DNA of 64,000 nt, taken from Sphingomonas glaciei (GTDB lineage Bacteria; Pseudomonadota; Alphaproteobacteria; Sphingomonadales; Sphingomonadaceae). Location: NCBI RefSeq assembly GCF_023380025.1, contig NZ_CP097253.1, positions 2,513,001 through 2,577,000 of the forward strand, read 5' to 3'. Positions within the stretch are counted from its first letter, which is position 1, and each line of letters starts with the position of its first letter. Below the pieces are notes generated by a model. That model saw only the letters and a list, made by a program, of their open reading frames with translations, did no database searches and was not told the origin of the DNA. The translations under genes and the position numbers were made by a program. Positions 38,103 to 46,090 of this stretch are shown one piece after another.

Positions 38103-38705
38103 ATGAAGCGCTTTTTACGGGTCATCGCAGCCGCTTCGGCGCTTGCACTTGCCAGCACGGCCGATGCGGCAATCATTACTCCCGGCGCGCCCGCTCCAGC
38201 CGTGTTCGTGGTGAGTGGCAACCCATTTACCGGCACGAGCCCAGTAACTGCTACCATTGGCAACACGCCTCAGGTTGGCGGGACGGTTGAGGCCCCGGTC
38301 TCATTCAGCGACTCTTTCTTGTTCACCATCGGGCCGCCGGGCGGCGGTTTGATCGGAACGGGAAGTGGTTCGATCATTACCAGCACGTCGCTGCAGTTCA
38401 GCACGACTGACCTGGATCTCACGTCGGTGATCGTGAACGGAACCGCTCTGACCATCAGTCGGACTGCCGGCGGCTTGATTGAGAGCGCTGGTACTTCGGG
38501 TGTCAGCATCTTCAGTGGCCAGTTGAACAACATCACGGTGACCGGTCTTTCCCGCGGCCTGGGATCGTACGGCGGCAATCTCACCTTTATTCCCTCAGCC
38601 GTTCCCGAGCCGGGAACATGGGCGATGATGCTGCTCGGTTTCGGCGCGATCGGTATGGGTATGCGCCGCCGTCGTAAGGCAAGCGGTGTGTTGCAGACTG
38701 CCTAA
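38103..38705 (+). CDS. FxDxF-type PEP-CTERM protein
   Basis: A 200-residue exported protein. Signal peptide MKRFLRVIAAASALALASTADA, then a FSDSFLFTI segment (FxDxF motif) in a beta-rich Gly/Ser/Thr body, then the sorting signal VPEPGTWAMMLLGFGAIG and an RRRRK tail. The signal is identical in protein to that of the gene at 35277, although the codons differ and the bodies are unrelated. It would be handled by an exosortase encoded elsewhere. A strong terminator follows. Confidence 0.87.
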   Translation: MKRFLRVIAAASALALASTADAAIITPGAPAPAVFVVSGNPFTGTSPVTATIGNTPQVGGTVEAPVSFSDSFLFTIGPPGGGLIGTGSGSIITSTSLQFSTTDLDLTSVIVNGTALTISRTAGGLIESAGTSGVSIFSGQLNNITVTGLSRGLGSYGGNLTFIPSAVPEPGTWAMMLLGFGAIGMGMRRRRKASGVLQTA

Positions 38706-38727
38706 GGTTGTAGCTACGCATCTAGAA

Positions 38728-38760
38728 GGGCTCGCCAGAAATGGCGGGCCCTTTTTATTT
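38728..38760 (+). terminator. Rho-independent terminator
   Basis: GGGCTCGCCA (38728-38737) and TGGCGGGCCC (38742-38751) pair with one G-T, around a GAAA loop, followed by TTTTTATTTAT. It is placed 23 bases after the PEP-CTERM stop. Confidence 0.9.
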
Positions 38761-38860
38761 ATGCTGCGCGGCTTCCGCTGGTCAGCTCAGAACAACCTCG
38801 AACGGCCACGTGTCCAGATAACCGATGCCCTCAAAGGTGTTGTCAGACGCTCGGCCTTGA

Positions 38861-38886
38861 TGTCCGCTTTGGGTCGAAAGCAGCCA
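38861..38886. repeat. TGTCCGC hairpin repeat, degenerate copy D
   Basis: TGTCCGCTTTGGGTCGAAAG keeps the left arm and TGGGT loop, but the right arm is CAGCCA instead of CGGACA, so the hairpin is broken. Confidence 0.5.
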
Positions 38887-38922
38887 TCCCACGTCGCCCC
38901 GCGCGACCGTCGAAGCGCAAAC

Positions 38923-38951
38923 GAAAACCCCGGCCGGTGAGGGCCGGGGTT
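38923..38951 (-). terminator. Rho-independent terminator, minus strand
   Basis: AACCCCGGCC (38926-38935) and GGCCGGGGTT (38942-38951) form a ten-pair stem with a six-base loop, with extra A bases before it that read as TTTT on the minus strand. It follows the lipoprotein gene ending at 38980. Confidence 0.8.
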
Positions 38952-38979
38952 CGATAGGGCGTTCAGAGGGGAAGAGAGA

Positions 38980-39384
38980 TTAGCCGCGGCAGGTGATGGC
39001 GGGGGCGCCGGCGACCGCGACCTGGACGCTGGCGGCGTCCTTGGTGCCGGTGATGCTGCTGCCGTCGGGGCCGGTGTAGGGTCCGGTGCCTTCGGCCGGG
39101 GCGTTGGTGACGGTCGAAGCGACGGTGTCGGCGCCGACGCGATAATTGGCGCCAGCGGGATTGCCGTCACGCTCGGTCCAGTCGATCTCGACCACCTTGT
39201 TGCCGTCGCAACGATAGGTCTTGCTGGCGACGATGGCCGGCGGAAGCTGGACCTCCGGCGCGGCGGCGAGCTCGTTGGCCATGGTGTCGGTGGGGCCCTG
39301 CTGGACGATGGTGTGGCCACCGTCGTTGCAGGCCGAAAGGGTCAAAACGGCGCCAAGCGCCAGGAGGGGGAGGCGGTAGATCAT
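38980..39384 (-). CDS. Small putative lipoprotein
   Basis: A 134-residue protein with a lipoprotein signal (MIYRLPLLALGAVLTLSAC, Cys19 lipidated). The mature part has one Cys near the middle (YRCDG) and one at the end (ITCRG), which may form a disulphide as in small MliC-like inhibitors of lysozyme; YRCDG and the W-x-E pattern fit loosely. AAAGGCG lies before the ATG at 39384. Function is not assigned. Confidence 0.7.
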   Translation of the reverse strand: MIYRLPLLALGAVLTLSACNDGGHTIVQQGPTDTMANELAAAPEVQLPPAIVASKTYRCDGNKVVEIDWTERDGNPAGANYRVGADTVASTVTNAPAEGTGPYTGPDGSSITGTKDAASVQVAVAGAPAITCRG

Positions 39385-39463
39385 GATTCGCCTTTCGCGG
39401 TCGGGAGATGAACGGTCAATGGCGAAGGCTTGCAAAGCCGCGCGATGGGCATAATTTGACCGG

Positions 39464-39694
39464 ATGGGGGTAGGAGGAACCGCGATCCAGCGCATCCGAT
39501 ATGGCCTGACCGGCCTGGCGTTCGTGTTCGTCATGGTCCTCCTTGGCACCGTGATCATCCGCAGTGGCGAGGATCCGGTGAGCAATGCTTCCGCCAATAA
39601 CGTCGTCGAGGCGCCGAGCGATCCGCTGGGCGAGCTTGGCGTCGCGCCGGGCCCCGCGACCGAGAACGAGGCGGGCGCCGCGCCCGCGCGCTGA
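39464..39694 (+). CDS. Small single-span membrane protein
   Basis: A 76-residue protein with one membrane helix (about residues 14-33, LTGLAFVFVMVLLGTVII) and an acidic, Pro/Ala-rich tail. Its TGA overlaps the ATG of the next gene by one base, so both should be made together. The only good ribosome-site sequence (AGGAGG, 39472-39477) lies inside the annotated frame, which makes the start at 39464 doubtful. The helix alone suggests a membrane partner of the next protein. Confidence 0.55.
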   Translation: MGVGGTAIQRIRYGLTGLAFVFVMVLLGTVIIRSGEDPVSNASANNVVEAPSDPLGELGVAPGPATENEAGAAPAR

Positions 39695-40383
39695 TGCGGC
39701 TTGGATTGCTGCTGGCAATAGCGGCGGCGCTCTGTTCCTGCCGCGGGGGGAGCCAGCCGGCGGCGACGACCGAACTGCCCGAGCTTGCCCTGCTGAGCAG
39801 CCTGCCGATCGCGTTCGGCGAAAACTTCGGCCTCGACCAGGGCCGGAGCCCCTTGCTGGGCGACCTCGAGGGCCAATACCGGGTCATTCCGGTCGACGGG
39901 CCCGAGCAACTGAAGCCCGGCGGCCTGCTGTTGGCGGCGCAGCCGCAGGCGCTGACCGCCGAGCGGCTGGTCGCGCTCGACCGGTGGGTGCGGGACGGCG
40001 GGCGACTGGTGCTACTGGCCGACCCGGCCTTGCGGTTCGAGAGCAGCCGCCCGCTCGGCGACCGCTTCCGTCCGCCGCTGCGCTACCCGGACACCGGGTT
40101 GCTCAAGCATTGGGGCGTGGTGCTGGACGACGGCGTGGACGGGCGCGTCGAAGCGTCGGCCACGGACTTGGGGCGCGGAATCCGGCTGGAGGCGAGCGGG
40201 CTTGGGTCGCTGACCCGGGCGGGGGGCGCCTGCACCCTGTCGCCGACCAGGGCGGTGGCGCGGTGCCGGATCGGAAAGGGCTATGCGACGATCGTCGCCG
40301 ACGCCGACTTCGCGCTGTCGGCCGAGCCGGAGCAGCGCGCGGCCGTGGTGGCGCTGCTGAATGAACTGTCGGACGGACGCTAA
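39694..40383 (+). CDS. GldG/DUF4350-like lipoprotein
   Basis: A 229-residue protein with a lipobox (LCSC, Cys16) after a short hydrophobic segment. The body carries ALDRWVRDGGRLVLLADP, like the periplasmic ABC-transporter auxiliary domain of GldG/IFT52 and DUF4350 proteins, where a sliding Rossmann-like strand precedes a Gly-Gly-Arg turn. No ATPase or permease adjoins it. It is the last gene before the dcw cluster. Confidence 0.6.
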   Translation: MRLGLLLAIAAALCSCRGGSQPAATTELPELALLSSLPIAFGENFGLDQGRSPLLGDLEGQYRVIPVDGPEQLKPGGLLLAAQPQALTAERLVALDRWVRDGGRLVLLADPALRFESSRPLGDRFRPPLRYPDTGLLKHWGVVLDDGVDGRVEASATDLGRGIRLEASGLGSLTRAGGACTLSPTRAVARCRIGKGYATIVADADFALSAEPEQRAAVVALLNELSDGR

Positions 40384-40455
40384 ACGCCCTCGGTTCCGTC
40401 AGGCGATGAGCGGGCAGCGGATCGCGACGCATTGCCTGCGGCAACGGAATCACCG

Positions 40456-40480
40456 TGGGACGCCGTGGGATTCGCTGGCT
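40456..40480 (+). promoter_or_regulatory. MraZ-box-like array, plus orientation
   Basis: TGGGA at 40456 and 40466, then TGGCT at 40476, each separated by five bases. This matches the TGGGN-N5 direct repeat bound by MraZ in E. coli, the third unit being imperfect. It overlaps GATTC (40469-40473). Confidence 0.55.
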
Positions 40481-40497
40481 TTTCGCTGCTCACAGAC

Positions 40498-40506
40498 TTA
40501 TCCACA
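40498..40506 (+). promoter_or_regulatory. Consensus DnaA box
   Basis: TTATCCACA is the highest-affinity DnaA 9-mer of E. coli. A second copy, inverted, lies inside ftsL at 42694-42702. No cluster and no AT-rich unwinding region are present, so this is a possible control site rather than an origin. Confidence 0.45.
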
Positions 40507-40598
40507 GCCATCACCGTAGGAACGAGAAGGGAACATCAAGGCTGAACTGATGCAAGAAAGCCGCGGAAATCGGCCATATTCCAGATCCGACCATGTTT

Positions 40599-40623
40599 TC
40601 CCACGATATCCCATTGAGTCCCA
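40599..40623 (-). promoter_or_regulatory. MraZ box, three perfect TGGGA repeats on minus strand
   Basis: TCCCA at 40599, 40609 and 40619 reads on the minus strand as TGGGA-N5-TGGGA-N5-TGGGA. Spacing of exactly ten bases puts all three on one DNA face, as in the known MraZ operator. It lies 135 bases before mraZ. Confidence 0.75.
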
Positions 40624-40757
40624 TGCCTACCCGCGTTACACACAGAGTGTAGCGCGGGGCTGATCCCATTGTTGTTGGGCCGGTCGCCGGCCGCGGTGAC
40701 CCCGCGTTCCGGCGAACGGGAGGAATTTGTCCACCGCGCAAGGGGAGTGGTTGCGCA

Positions 40758-41246
40758 GTGGCATTGGAGCATCTGTTCCAGGGCAGTGCCTTAAACGGGG
40801 TGGACGCGAAGGGTCGCGTTTCCGTGCCCGCCTTCCTGCGCTCCATCATCGAACGCCGTGGCGACGCCCGCACCATCGTTCTGGCCAAGCACGAGACCTT
40901 TCCCTGCCTCAGCGCTTATGATCCCGCTTATGCCGCGCTGAAGCACAGCAAGATCGAGCGCCTGCTGGAGAAGAACGAGCAGGAGGCAGGAGCCCAGCTC
41001 GCCTATCAGCAGAGCAACCTCATGGCCTTCGCGGTCAGCGAGGAGGTGCCCTACGACAGCACCGGCCGGATCCTCGTCCCCACCATGATGCGCCGCAAGG
41101 GCGGCATCGGTGATCTCGCGCTTTTCCTGGGGGTCGGCGAGACCTTCCAGATCTGGAATCCCGAAACGCTCCTCGGCGACGATCGCATTCCCGAGGATCT
41201 CAAGGACGTCTGCCGGTACCGGCTCGAGGAACGGGGGCTCGCATGA
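40758..41246 (+). CDS. mraZ: MraZ transcriptional regulator of the dcw cluster
   Basis: A 162-residue protein from a GTG start, with two SpoVT/AbrB-like half-domains ([13 protein letters not shown] near residue 16 and [13 protein letters not shown] near 100). MraZ rings bind direct TGGGN repeats and repress the dcw promoter; two such arrays lie upstream, so autoregulation is likely. Its stop overlaps the rsmH start by four bases. Confidence 0.95.
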   Translation: MALEHLFQGSALNGVDAKGRVSVPAFLRSIIERRGDARTIVLAKHETFPCLSAYDPAYAALKHSKIERLLEKNEQEAGAQLAYQQSNLMAFAVSEEVPYDSTGRILVPTMMRRKGGIGDLALFLGVGETFQIWNPETLLGDDRIPEDLKDVCRYRLEERGLA

Positions 41247-42223
41247 GCGGGAATCCCCCCTCCGTTTCTCTGGGTGATTCCGCGCCCAACCGGGGTCACC
41301 TGCCGGTACTGGTGGACGAAGTCGTCGCTGCGCTCGCGATTTCAGAAGGCGAAACGCATGTCGACGGCACGTTCGGAGCGGGCGGCTACACCCGCGCGAT
41401 GCTCCGGGCGGGGGCGGGGCGAGTGATTGCCTTTGATCAAGACCCTGACGCGATCGCCAACGGGCCTTCACTCGTCCCCGATCCCAGGCTGACCCTGGTC
41501 CACGAACGCTTTTCGCGCATGGCCGAGGCGCTGGACGAGCGCGAGCTGTCGCCGGTCGACGGCATCACGCTGGATATCGGGGTCAGCTCGATGCAGCTCG
41601 ACCAGGCCGGGCGCGGATTCTCGTTCGCCAAGGATGGCCCGCTCGACATGCGGATGAGCCAGGACGGTCCGAGCGCCGCCGACTTCCTCAACACCGCCGA
41701 CGAGGCCGAGATCGCGCGGGTGATCCGCGATTATGGCGACGAGCCCAAGGCGAGGGGCCTGGCCCGCGCGATCGTCGCCGCGCGCCCGCTGACCCGCACC
41801 TCCGAGCTGTCGGCGGTGTGCCGCAAGGTGCTCGGCTGGCACGCGGGGATGAAGACCGACCCCGCGACCCGCACCTTTCAGGCGATCCGGATCCACGTGA
41901 ACGCCGAGCTGGCCGAGCTCGAGGCGGGGCTGGAGGCGGCCGAGCGCTCGCTCAAGCCCGGCGGGCGGCTGGCGGTGGTCACCTTCCACAGCCTCGAGGA
42001 CCGGATCGTGAAGCAATTCCTCCGCACTCGCAGCGGCGCCGCGCCGGCGGGTTCGCGCCATCGCCCGATGCCCGAAGCTGGCCCGGCGCCGACCTTTCGC
42101 GCGGTCGCCAAGCCGGTTGCGCCGTCCGAGGCGGAGCTGGCGATCAATCCCCGGGCCCGGTCGGCGCGCCTGCGCAGCGCGGTCCGCACCGATGCTCCCT
42201 GTTTCCCCCGAAAGGCGGCCTGA
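41243..42223 (+). CDS. rsmH: 16S rRNA (cytosine-1402-N4)-methyltransferase
   Basis: A 326-residue AdoMet-dependent enzyme (formerly MraW) that methylates C1402 in the ribosomal P site. [16 protein letters not shown] binds AdoMet and the [18 protein letters not shown] motif is conserved in the family. It is coupled to mraZ; ftsL starts three bases after its stop. Confidence 0.95.
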   Translation: MSGNPPSVSLGDSAPNRGHLPVLVDEVVAALAISEGETHVDGTFGAGGYTRAMLRAGAGRVIAFDQDPDAIANGPSLVPDPRLTLVHERFSRMAEALDERELSPVDGITLDIGVSSMQLDQAGRGFSFAKDGPLDMRMSQDGPSAADFLNTADEAEIARVIRDYGDEPKARGLARAIVAARPLTRTSELSAVCRKVLGWHAGMKTDPATRTFQAIRIHVNAELAELEAGLEAAERSLKPGGRLAVVTFHSLEDRIVKQFLRTRSGAAPAGSRHRPMPEAGPAPTFRAVAKPVAPSEAELAINPRARSARLRSAVRTDAPCFPRKAA

Positions 42224-42226
42224 TCC

Positions 42227-42910
42227 ATGCGTGGTTTTCGTGAAGTCGGCTGGGTTGCGGCGGTCGCCGGGACGGCGCTCGGCTGCTACATGGTCAGCTT
42301 GAAGGTCGCGTCCGAGCGCGCCGCGCTCGAACAGGTGGAGAACCGCATCGTGGTGGCGCAGCGCGACATTCGCGTGCTGCAGACCGAGATCGGCACCCGC
42401 GGGCGGCTGGAGCAGCTGGAGAGCTGGAACGTGAAGGTGCTGGCGCTGTCGGCGCCGCAGGCCCACCAGTTCCTCGAAGGCGAATTCCAGTTGGCGACGC
42501 TGGCCGCGCCGAGCAAGAAGGTCGACCCGGCGGCGCCGGTGGTGCTGGCCTCGGCGCCGGACCCCGCTCCGCGTCAGGTCGGCACGCCGCAGCGTGTGGA
42601 GACGTCCGAAAGAGAGAATGGCGGGCCGACCGCTCGCGACCTGATGCAGATCGCGAGCTACAAGCGCGAGCTTCCCTCGGCGCCAGAGAAAACTGTGGAT
42701 AAGGCGCTATCCGCCAAGCCGCAGCCGGTGAAGGTCGCGGCAGTGCCTGCTAAGGCCCCCGCCAAGCCGGTAACGGTGACCAAGGCCAAGCCCGAACCCG
42801 CGGCCAAGGTCGCGGCAAAGCCGGCCTCGGCTGCCAGTGCCAAGGCCGACCAGAAGGTCAAGGCCGTGGCCGCGACTGCGAAACCCAAGGACGTCAAAGC
42901 CCGGCAATGA
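42227..42910 (+). CDS. ftsL: FtsL-type division protein with long Ala/Lys/Pro-rich tail
   Basis: A 227-residue bitopic protein: a short cytosolic end, one membrane helix (about 7-25) and a coiled coil (about 26-65, leucine-zipper-like) that would pair with FtsB and bind FtsQ. It is assigned mainly by position between rsmH and ftsI. Unlike typical FtsL of about 100-120 residues, it has roughly 120 extra C-terminal residues rich in KPA repeats, which might extend across the periplasm or touch peptidoglycan. The stop overlaps ftsI by four bases. Confidence 0.82.
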   Translation: MRGFREVGWVAAVAGTALGCYMVSLKVASERAALEQVENRIVVAQRDIRVLQTEIGTRGRLEQLESWNVKVLALSAPQAHQFLEGEFQLATLAAPSKKVDPAAPVVLASAPDPAPRQVGTPQRVETSERENGGPTARDLMQIASYKRELPSAPEKTVDKALSAKPQPVKVAAVPAKAPAKPVTVTKAKPEPAAKVAAKPASAASAKADQKVKAVAATAKPKDVKARQ

Positions 42911-44622
42911 ACGCTCCGACCCCCGCTCTCGTCGCTGCCCGGCCCGAGCGCCTGAGGCTCGTCGGGCAGCGGCGCCAGCTGCTCGGCATCATGCACCAGC
43001 GGCTGATGGTCGGCATGCTGATCTTCGGCGCCGTGATCCTCGCGATCGTGCTTCGGCTGACCTGGCTGGGGCTGTTCGGTGACCATGCCGGGCGCCAGCT
43101 CACCGCCACCTCCAACGTGCCGTCGCGCGGTGATATCGTCGACCGCGACGGGCAGCCGCTGGCCCGCACCATCGACAGCTGGACGGTGGCGCTTCAGCCG
43201 TCGAAAGTGATCGGCGACAAGAAGGCGCTGAGCGTCGAGCTGTCGCGGCTAATGCCCGAGAAAGATCCGGCCGGCTGGCTGGCCGAGATCAATTCGGGCA
43301 AGAGCTTCGTCTATCTGCGCCGCCGCGCCGCGCCGCGGCTGGTGCAGGCGCTGAACGAATTGGGTGAGCCGGGCATTGCGCTGAGCCGCGAGCCCGACCG
43401 GCTGTATCCGCAGACCGACCTTGCCGCCCACGTACTCGGCTCTACCGACATCGACGGCCATGGCGCGTCGGGGATGGAGCGGGGCATGGACAAATATCTG
43501 TCCAATGCCGCCACCCGCAGCGAGCCGCTGACGCTGTCGATCAGCAGCCGGGTCCAGCAGGCGCTCGAGCATGAGCTGCTGGAAGCCAAGGCGCAATTCA
43601 ACGCGCTGGGCGCGGCTGGCGTGCTGCTCGACATCCACACCGGCGAGGTGCTGGCGATGACCAGCCTGCCGCAGCTCAACCCCAACATCGCCGGCAACAT
43701 GGAGCCCGAAGCGCGCTTCAACCGCGCGACGCTGGGCGTGTTCGAGCTGGGATCGACCTTCAAGCCGTTCACCGTCGCCATGGCGCTCGACACCGGCGAC
43801 GTGAAGTCGATGGGGCAGATCTATCCCTGCTACGACCGCTTCCTCCGCCCCAACGGACGCGCGGTCACCGACACGCATCCGTTCGGACGCCCCTGCTCGG
43901 TCGCCGAGATCATGATGGAAAGCTCCAACATCGGCACCGCGCAGATCGCAGGGCAGGTCGGCACCGACCCGATGCGCGAGTTCCTCAAGGGCATGGGCTT
44001 CCTCGACAAGGTGGAGGTCGAACTGCCCGAACGGGCCCGCTCGCTGACCATTCCCAAGAGCGGCTGGGACATGTCGACCACCATGACGGTCGGCTTCGGC
44101 CACGCCATCGCGGTCACCCCGCTTCACCTCGCACTCGGCTATGCGACGCTGTACAATGGCGGGCTGTATCGCCCGGCCACTCTGCTCAAGGTCGGCAAGG
44201 GGCATCCGGTCGCCAAGGGTCGCCGGGTGTTCAGCGAGGAAACCAGCTACAAGATGCGGGCGCTGCTGCGCCTGGTGGTGACCAAGGGTACCGGCAAGAA
44301 GGCCGACGCGGTCGGCTATCGTGTCGGGGGCAAGACCGGAACGGCCGAGAAGATTATCGGCGGGCGCTATTCCAAGACCGCGAACATCACCTCGTTTGCC
44401 GGCGTTTTCCCGATGGACGAGCCGCGCTATGCGATGGTGGTGATGCTCGACGAACCCAAGGGTACGGCCGATACCTACGGCTTCCGTACCGCCGGTTGGA
44501 ACGCCGCGCCGACCTTCGGCAAGGTGGTGGCGCGGATCGCCCCGATGCTGGGCGTGCGCCCGGACATGAAGCGAGACGCCAACATGAACGAAGTGCTTCC
44601 GTTCGTCCGCGAAGAAAAGTAG
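42907..44622 (+). CDS. ftsI: Septal peptidoglycan transpeptidase (penicillin-binding protein 3)
   Basis: A 571-residue class B PBP: membrane anchor at about 37-57, a pedestal domain, then the transpeptidase with acyl-serine Ser283 (STFK), Ser339-Ser340-Asn341, and Lys476-Thr-Gly-Thr479. It cross-links septal glycan strands with FtsW as partner. Start and end are fixed by the overlap with ftsL and the murE start ten bases on. Confidence 0.96.
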   Translation: MNAPTPALVAARPERLRLVGQRRQLLGIMHQRLMVGMLIFGAVILAIVLRLTWLGLFGDHAGRQLTATSNVPSRGDIVDRDGQPLARTIDSWTVALQPSKVIGDKKALSVELSRLMPEKDPAGWLAEINSGKSFVYLRRRAAPRLVQALNELGEPGIALSREPDRLYPQTDLAAHVLGSTDIDGHGASGMERGMDKYLSNAATRSEPLTLSISSRVQQALEHELLEAKAQFNALGAAGVLLDIHTGEVLAMTSLPQLNPNIAGNMEPEARFNRATLGVFELGSTFKPFTVAMALDTGDVKSMGQIYPCYDRFLRPNGRAVTDTHPFGRPCSVAEIMMESSNIGTAQIAGQVGTDPMREFLKGMGFLDKVEVELPERARSLTIPKSGWDMSTTMTVGFGHAIAVTPLHLALGYATLYNGGLYRPATLLKVGKGHPVAKGRRVFSEETSYKMRALLRLVVTKGTGKKADAVGYRVGGKTGTAEKIIGGRYSKTANITSFAGVFPMDEPRYAMVVMLDEPKGTADTYGFRTAGWNAAPTFGKVVARIAPMLGVRPDMKRDANMNEVLPFVREEK

Positions 44623-44631
44623 CCGCACCCC

Positions 44632-46065
44632 ATGCGACTGACCGACCTCGTCGACGCTTCCGCTCTCGACGCCGCTGCCGCTGACGTTGAGGTGACCGGC
44701 TTTGCCATCGACCATCGCAAGGTCGCGCCCGGCACCGTATTCGGTGCCTTTCGCGGATCGGCGCGTAACGGCGAGGACTATATCGACGCTGCTATCGCGG
44801 CCGGTGCGGTGGCGGTGATCGCGCGGCCCGAAGCCAAGGTAGAGGGCGCGGTGCATATCGCCGATGCCGAGCCGCGCCGCCGCTTCGCCGCTCTCGCCGC
44901 GAAATTCTTCGCGCCTTATCCCGACACGGTGGTCGCGGTGACCGGGACCAACGGCAAGACCTCGACCGTCGAGATGACCCGGCAATTGTGGCGGATGGCC
45001 GGGCACCGCTCGGCCTCGGTCGGAACATTGGGCGTCACCACCGCCGACGAGCAGGTCAAGACCGGGCTGACCACGCCCGACATCGTCACCTTTCTCAGCA
45101 ACCTGTCGGGCCTTAGGACGATGGGCATCAGCCATGTCGCCTATGAGGCGTCGAGCCACGGGCTGGACCAGTATCGCAGCGAGGGACTTCGTGTCTCGGC
45201 CGCCGCCTTCACCAATTTCTCGCGCGATCACCTCGACTATCACGGCACGATGGAGGCCTATTTCGAGGCCAAGATGCGGTTGTTCAACGAGGTGGTGGAG
45301 AGCAGCGGCGCCGCGGTGGTGTGGACCGGCGACCCCAGGAGCGCCGAGGTGATCGAACGCGCTCGCCGCCGCGGCCTCACCGTGCTGACGGTGGGACCGG
45401 GGGGCGAGACCATCGACCTCAAGAGCCGCACCGCAAGCCCGCTCGGCCAGACCCTAGTGCTGGGGCATGGCGGCAAGGACTGGACGCTCAAACTGCCGCT
45501 GATCGGCGCCTATCAGGCCGCCAACGTGCTGGTGTCTGCCGGACTGGCGCTGGCGACCGGCGGCGAGTGGAAGCAGACCTTTGCTGGCATGGGCCGCCTT
45601 TCGCCGGTCCGCGGCCGGCTGGAGCGGGCGGTGATCACCCCCGCTGGCGCGCCGGTCTATATCGATTATGCCCATACCCCCGACGCGCTGGAGGCGGCGA
45701 TCGCCGCGCTGAAGCCGCATGTGCTGGGCCGGCTGATCACTTTGTTCGGCGCCGGCGGCGACCGCGACACGGGCAAACGGCCGGAGATGGGCCGGGTGGC
45801 GGCGGATGGCAGCGACTTGGTGATCGTGACCGACGACAATCCGCGCACCGAGGACCCCGCCGCGATCCGCTGCGCGATCCTCGCCGGGGCGCCGGGCGCC
45901 CGCGAGATCGGCGGCCGCCGCGACGCGATCGCCGCCGCCATCGCCGAAGCGCGCGAGGGCGACATCGTCCTGCTGGCCGGCAAGGGCCATGAAACCGTTC
46001 AGGTCATCGGCGACACTGTGATGCCGTTCGACGATGCGGAAGTCGCGCGGGAGTGCGCGGCGTGA
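44632..46065 (+). CDS. murE: UDP-MurNAc-tripeptide synthetase (meso-DAP adding)
   Basis: A 477-residue Mur ligase with the ATP loop GTNGKTST and the DNPR motif at 402-405, the signature for meso-diaminopimelate rather than lysine. It therefore builds gram-negative type stem peptides. It is followed by a 103-base gap, the largest inside the operon, which holds a palindromic repeat. Confidence 0.96.
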   Translation: MRLTDLVDASALDAAAADVEVTGFAIDHRKVAPGTVFGAFRGSARNGEDYIDAAIAAGAVAVIARPEAKVEGAVHIADAEPRRRFAALAAKFFAPYPDTVVAVTGTNGKTSTVEMTRQLWRMAGHRSASVGTLGVTTADEQVKTGLTTPDIVTFLSNLSGLRTMGISHVAYEASSHGLDQYRSEGLRVSAAAFTNFSRDHLDYHGTMEAYFEAKMRLFNEVVESSGAAVVWTGDPRSAEVIERARRRGLTVLTVGPGGETIDLKSRTASPLGQTLVLGHGGKDWTLKLPLIGAYQAANVLVSAGLALATGGEWKQTFAGMGRLSPVRGRLERAVITPAGAPVYIDYAHTPDALEAAIAALKPHVLGRLITLFGAGGDRDTGKRPEMGRVAADGSDLVIVTDDNPRTEDPAAIRCAILAGAPGAREIGGRRDAIAAAIAEAREGDIVLLAGKGHETVQVIGDTVMPFDDAEVARECAA

Positions 46066-46090
46066 GGGCTTACTCGTCAGCCAAATTCAC

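Larger units (their letters stand above)
40384..40757. other. dcw upstream control region
   Basis: A 374-base gap before mraZ with no gene. It contains two MraZ-box-like arrays (40456-40480 and 40599-40623), a DnaA box (40498-40506) and two GANTC sites (40447-40451, 40469-40473). A promoter candidate is TTGAGT (40614-40619), 17 bases, TACACA (40637-40642). Its -35 overlaps the second MraZ array. Confidence 0.55.

Noticed and set aside
40664..40668. A further TCCCA downstream of the MraZ box
   Set aside because: It is 45 bases from the last repeat, out of the ten-base phase, and alone, so probably chance.
43249..45243. 664-residue open frame antisense to ftsI and murE
   Set aside because: Same reason: composition follows the complement of the real genes and no motif is present.
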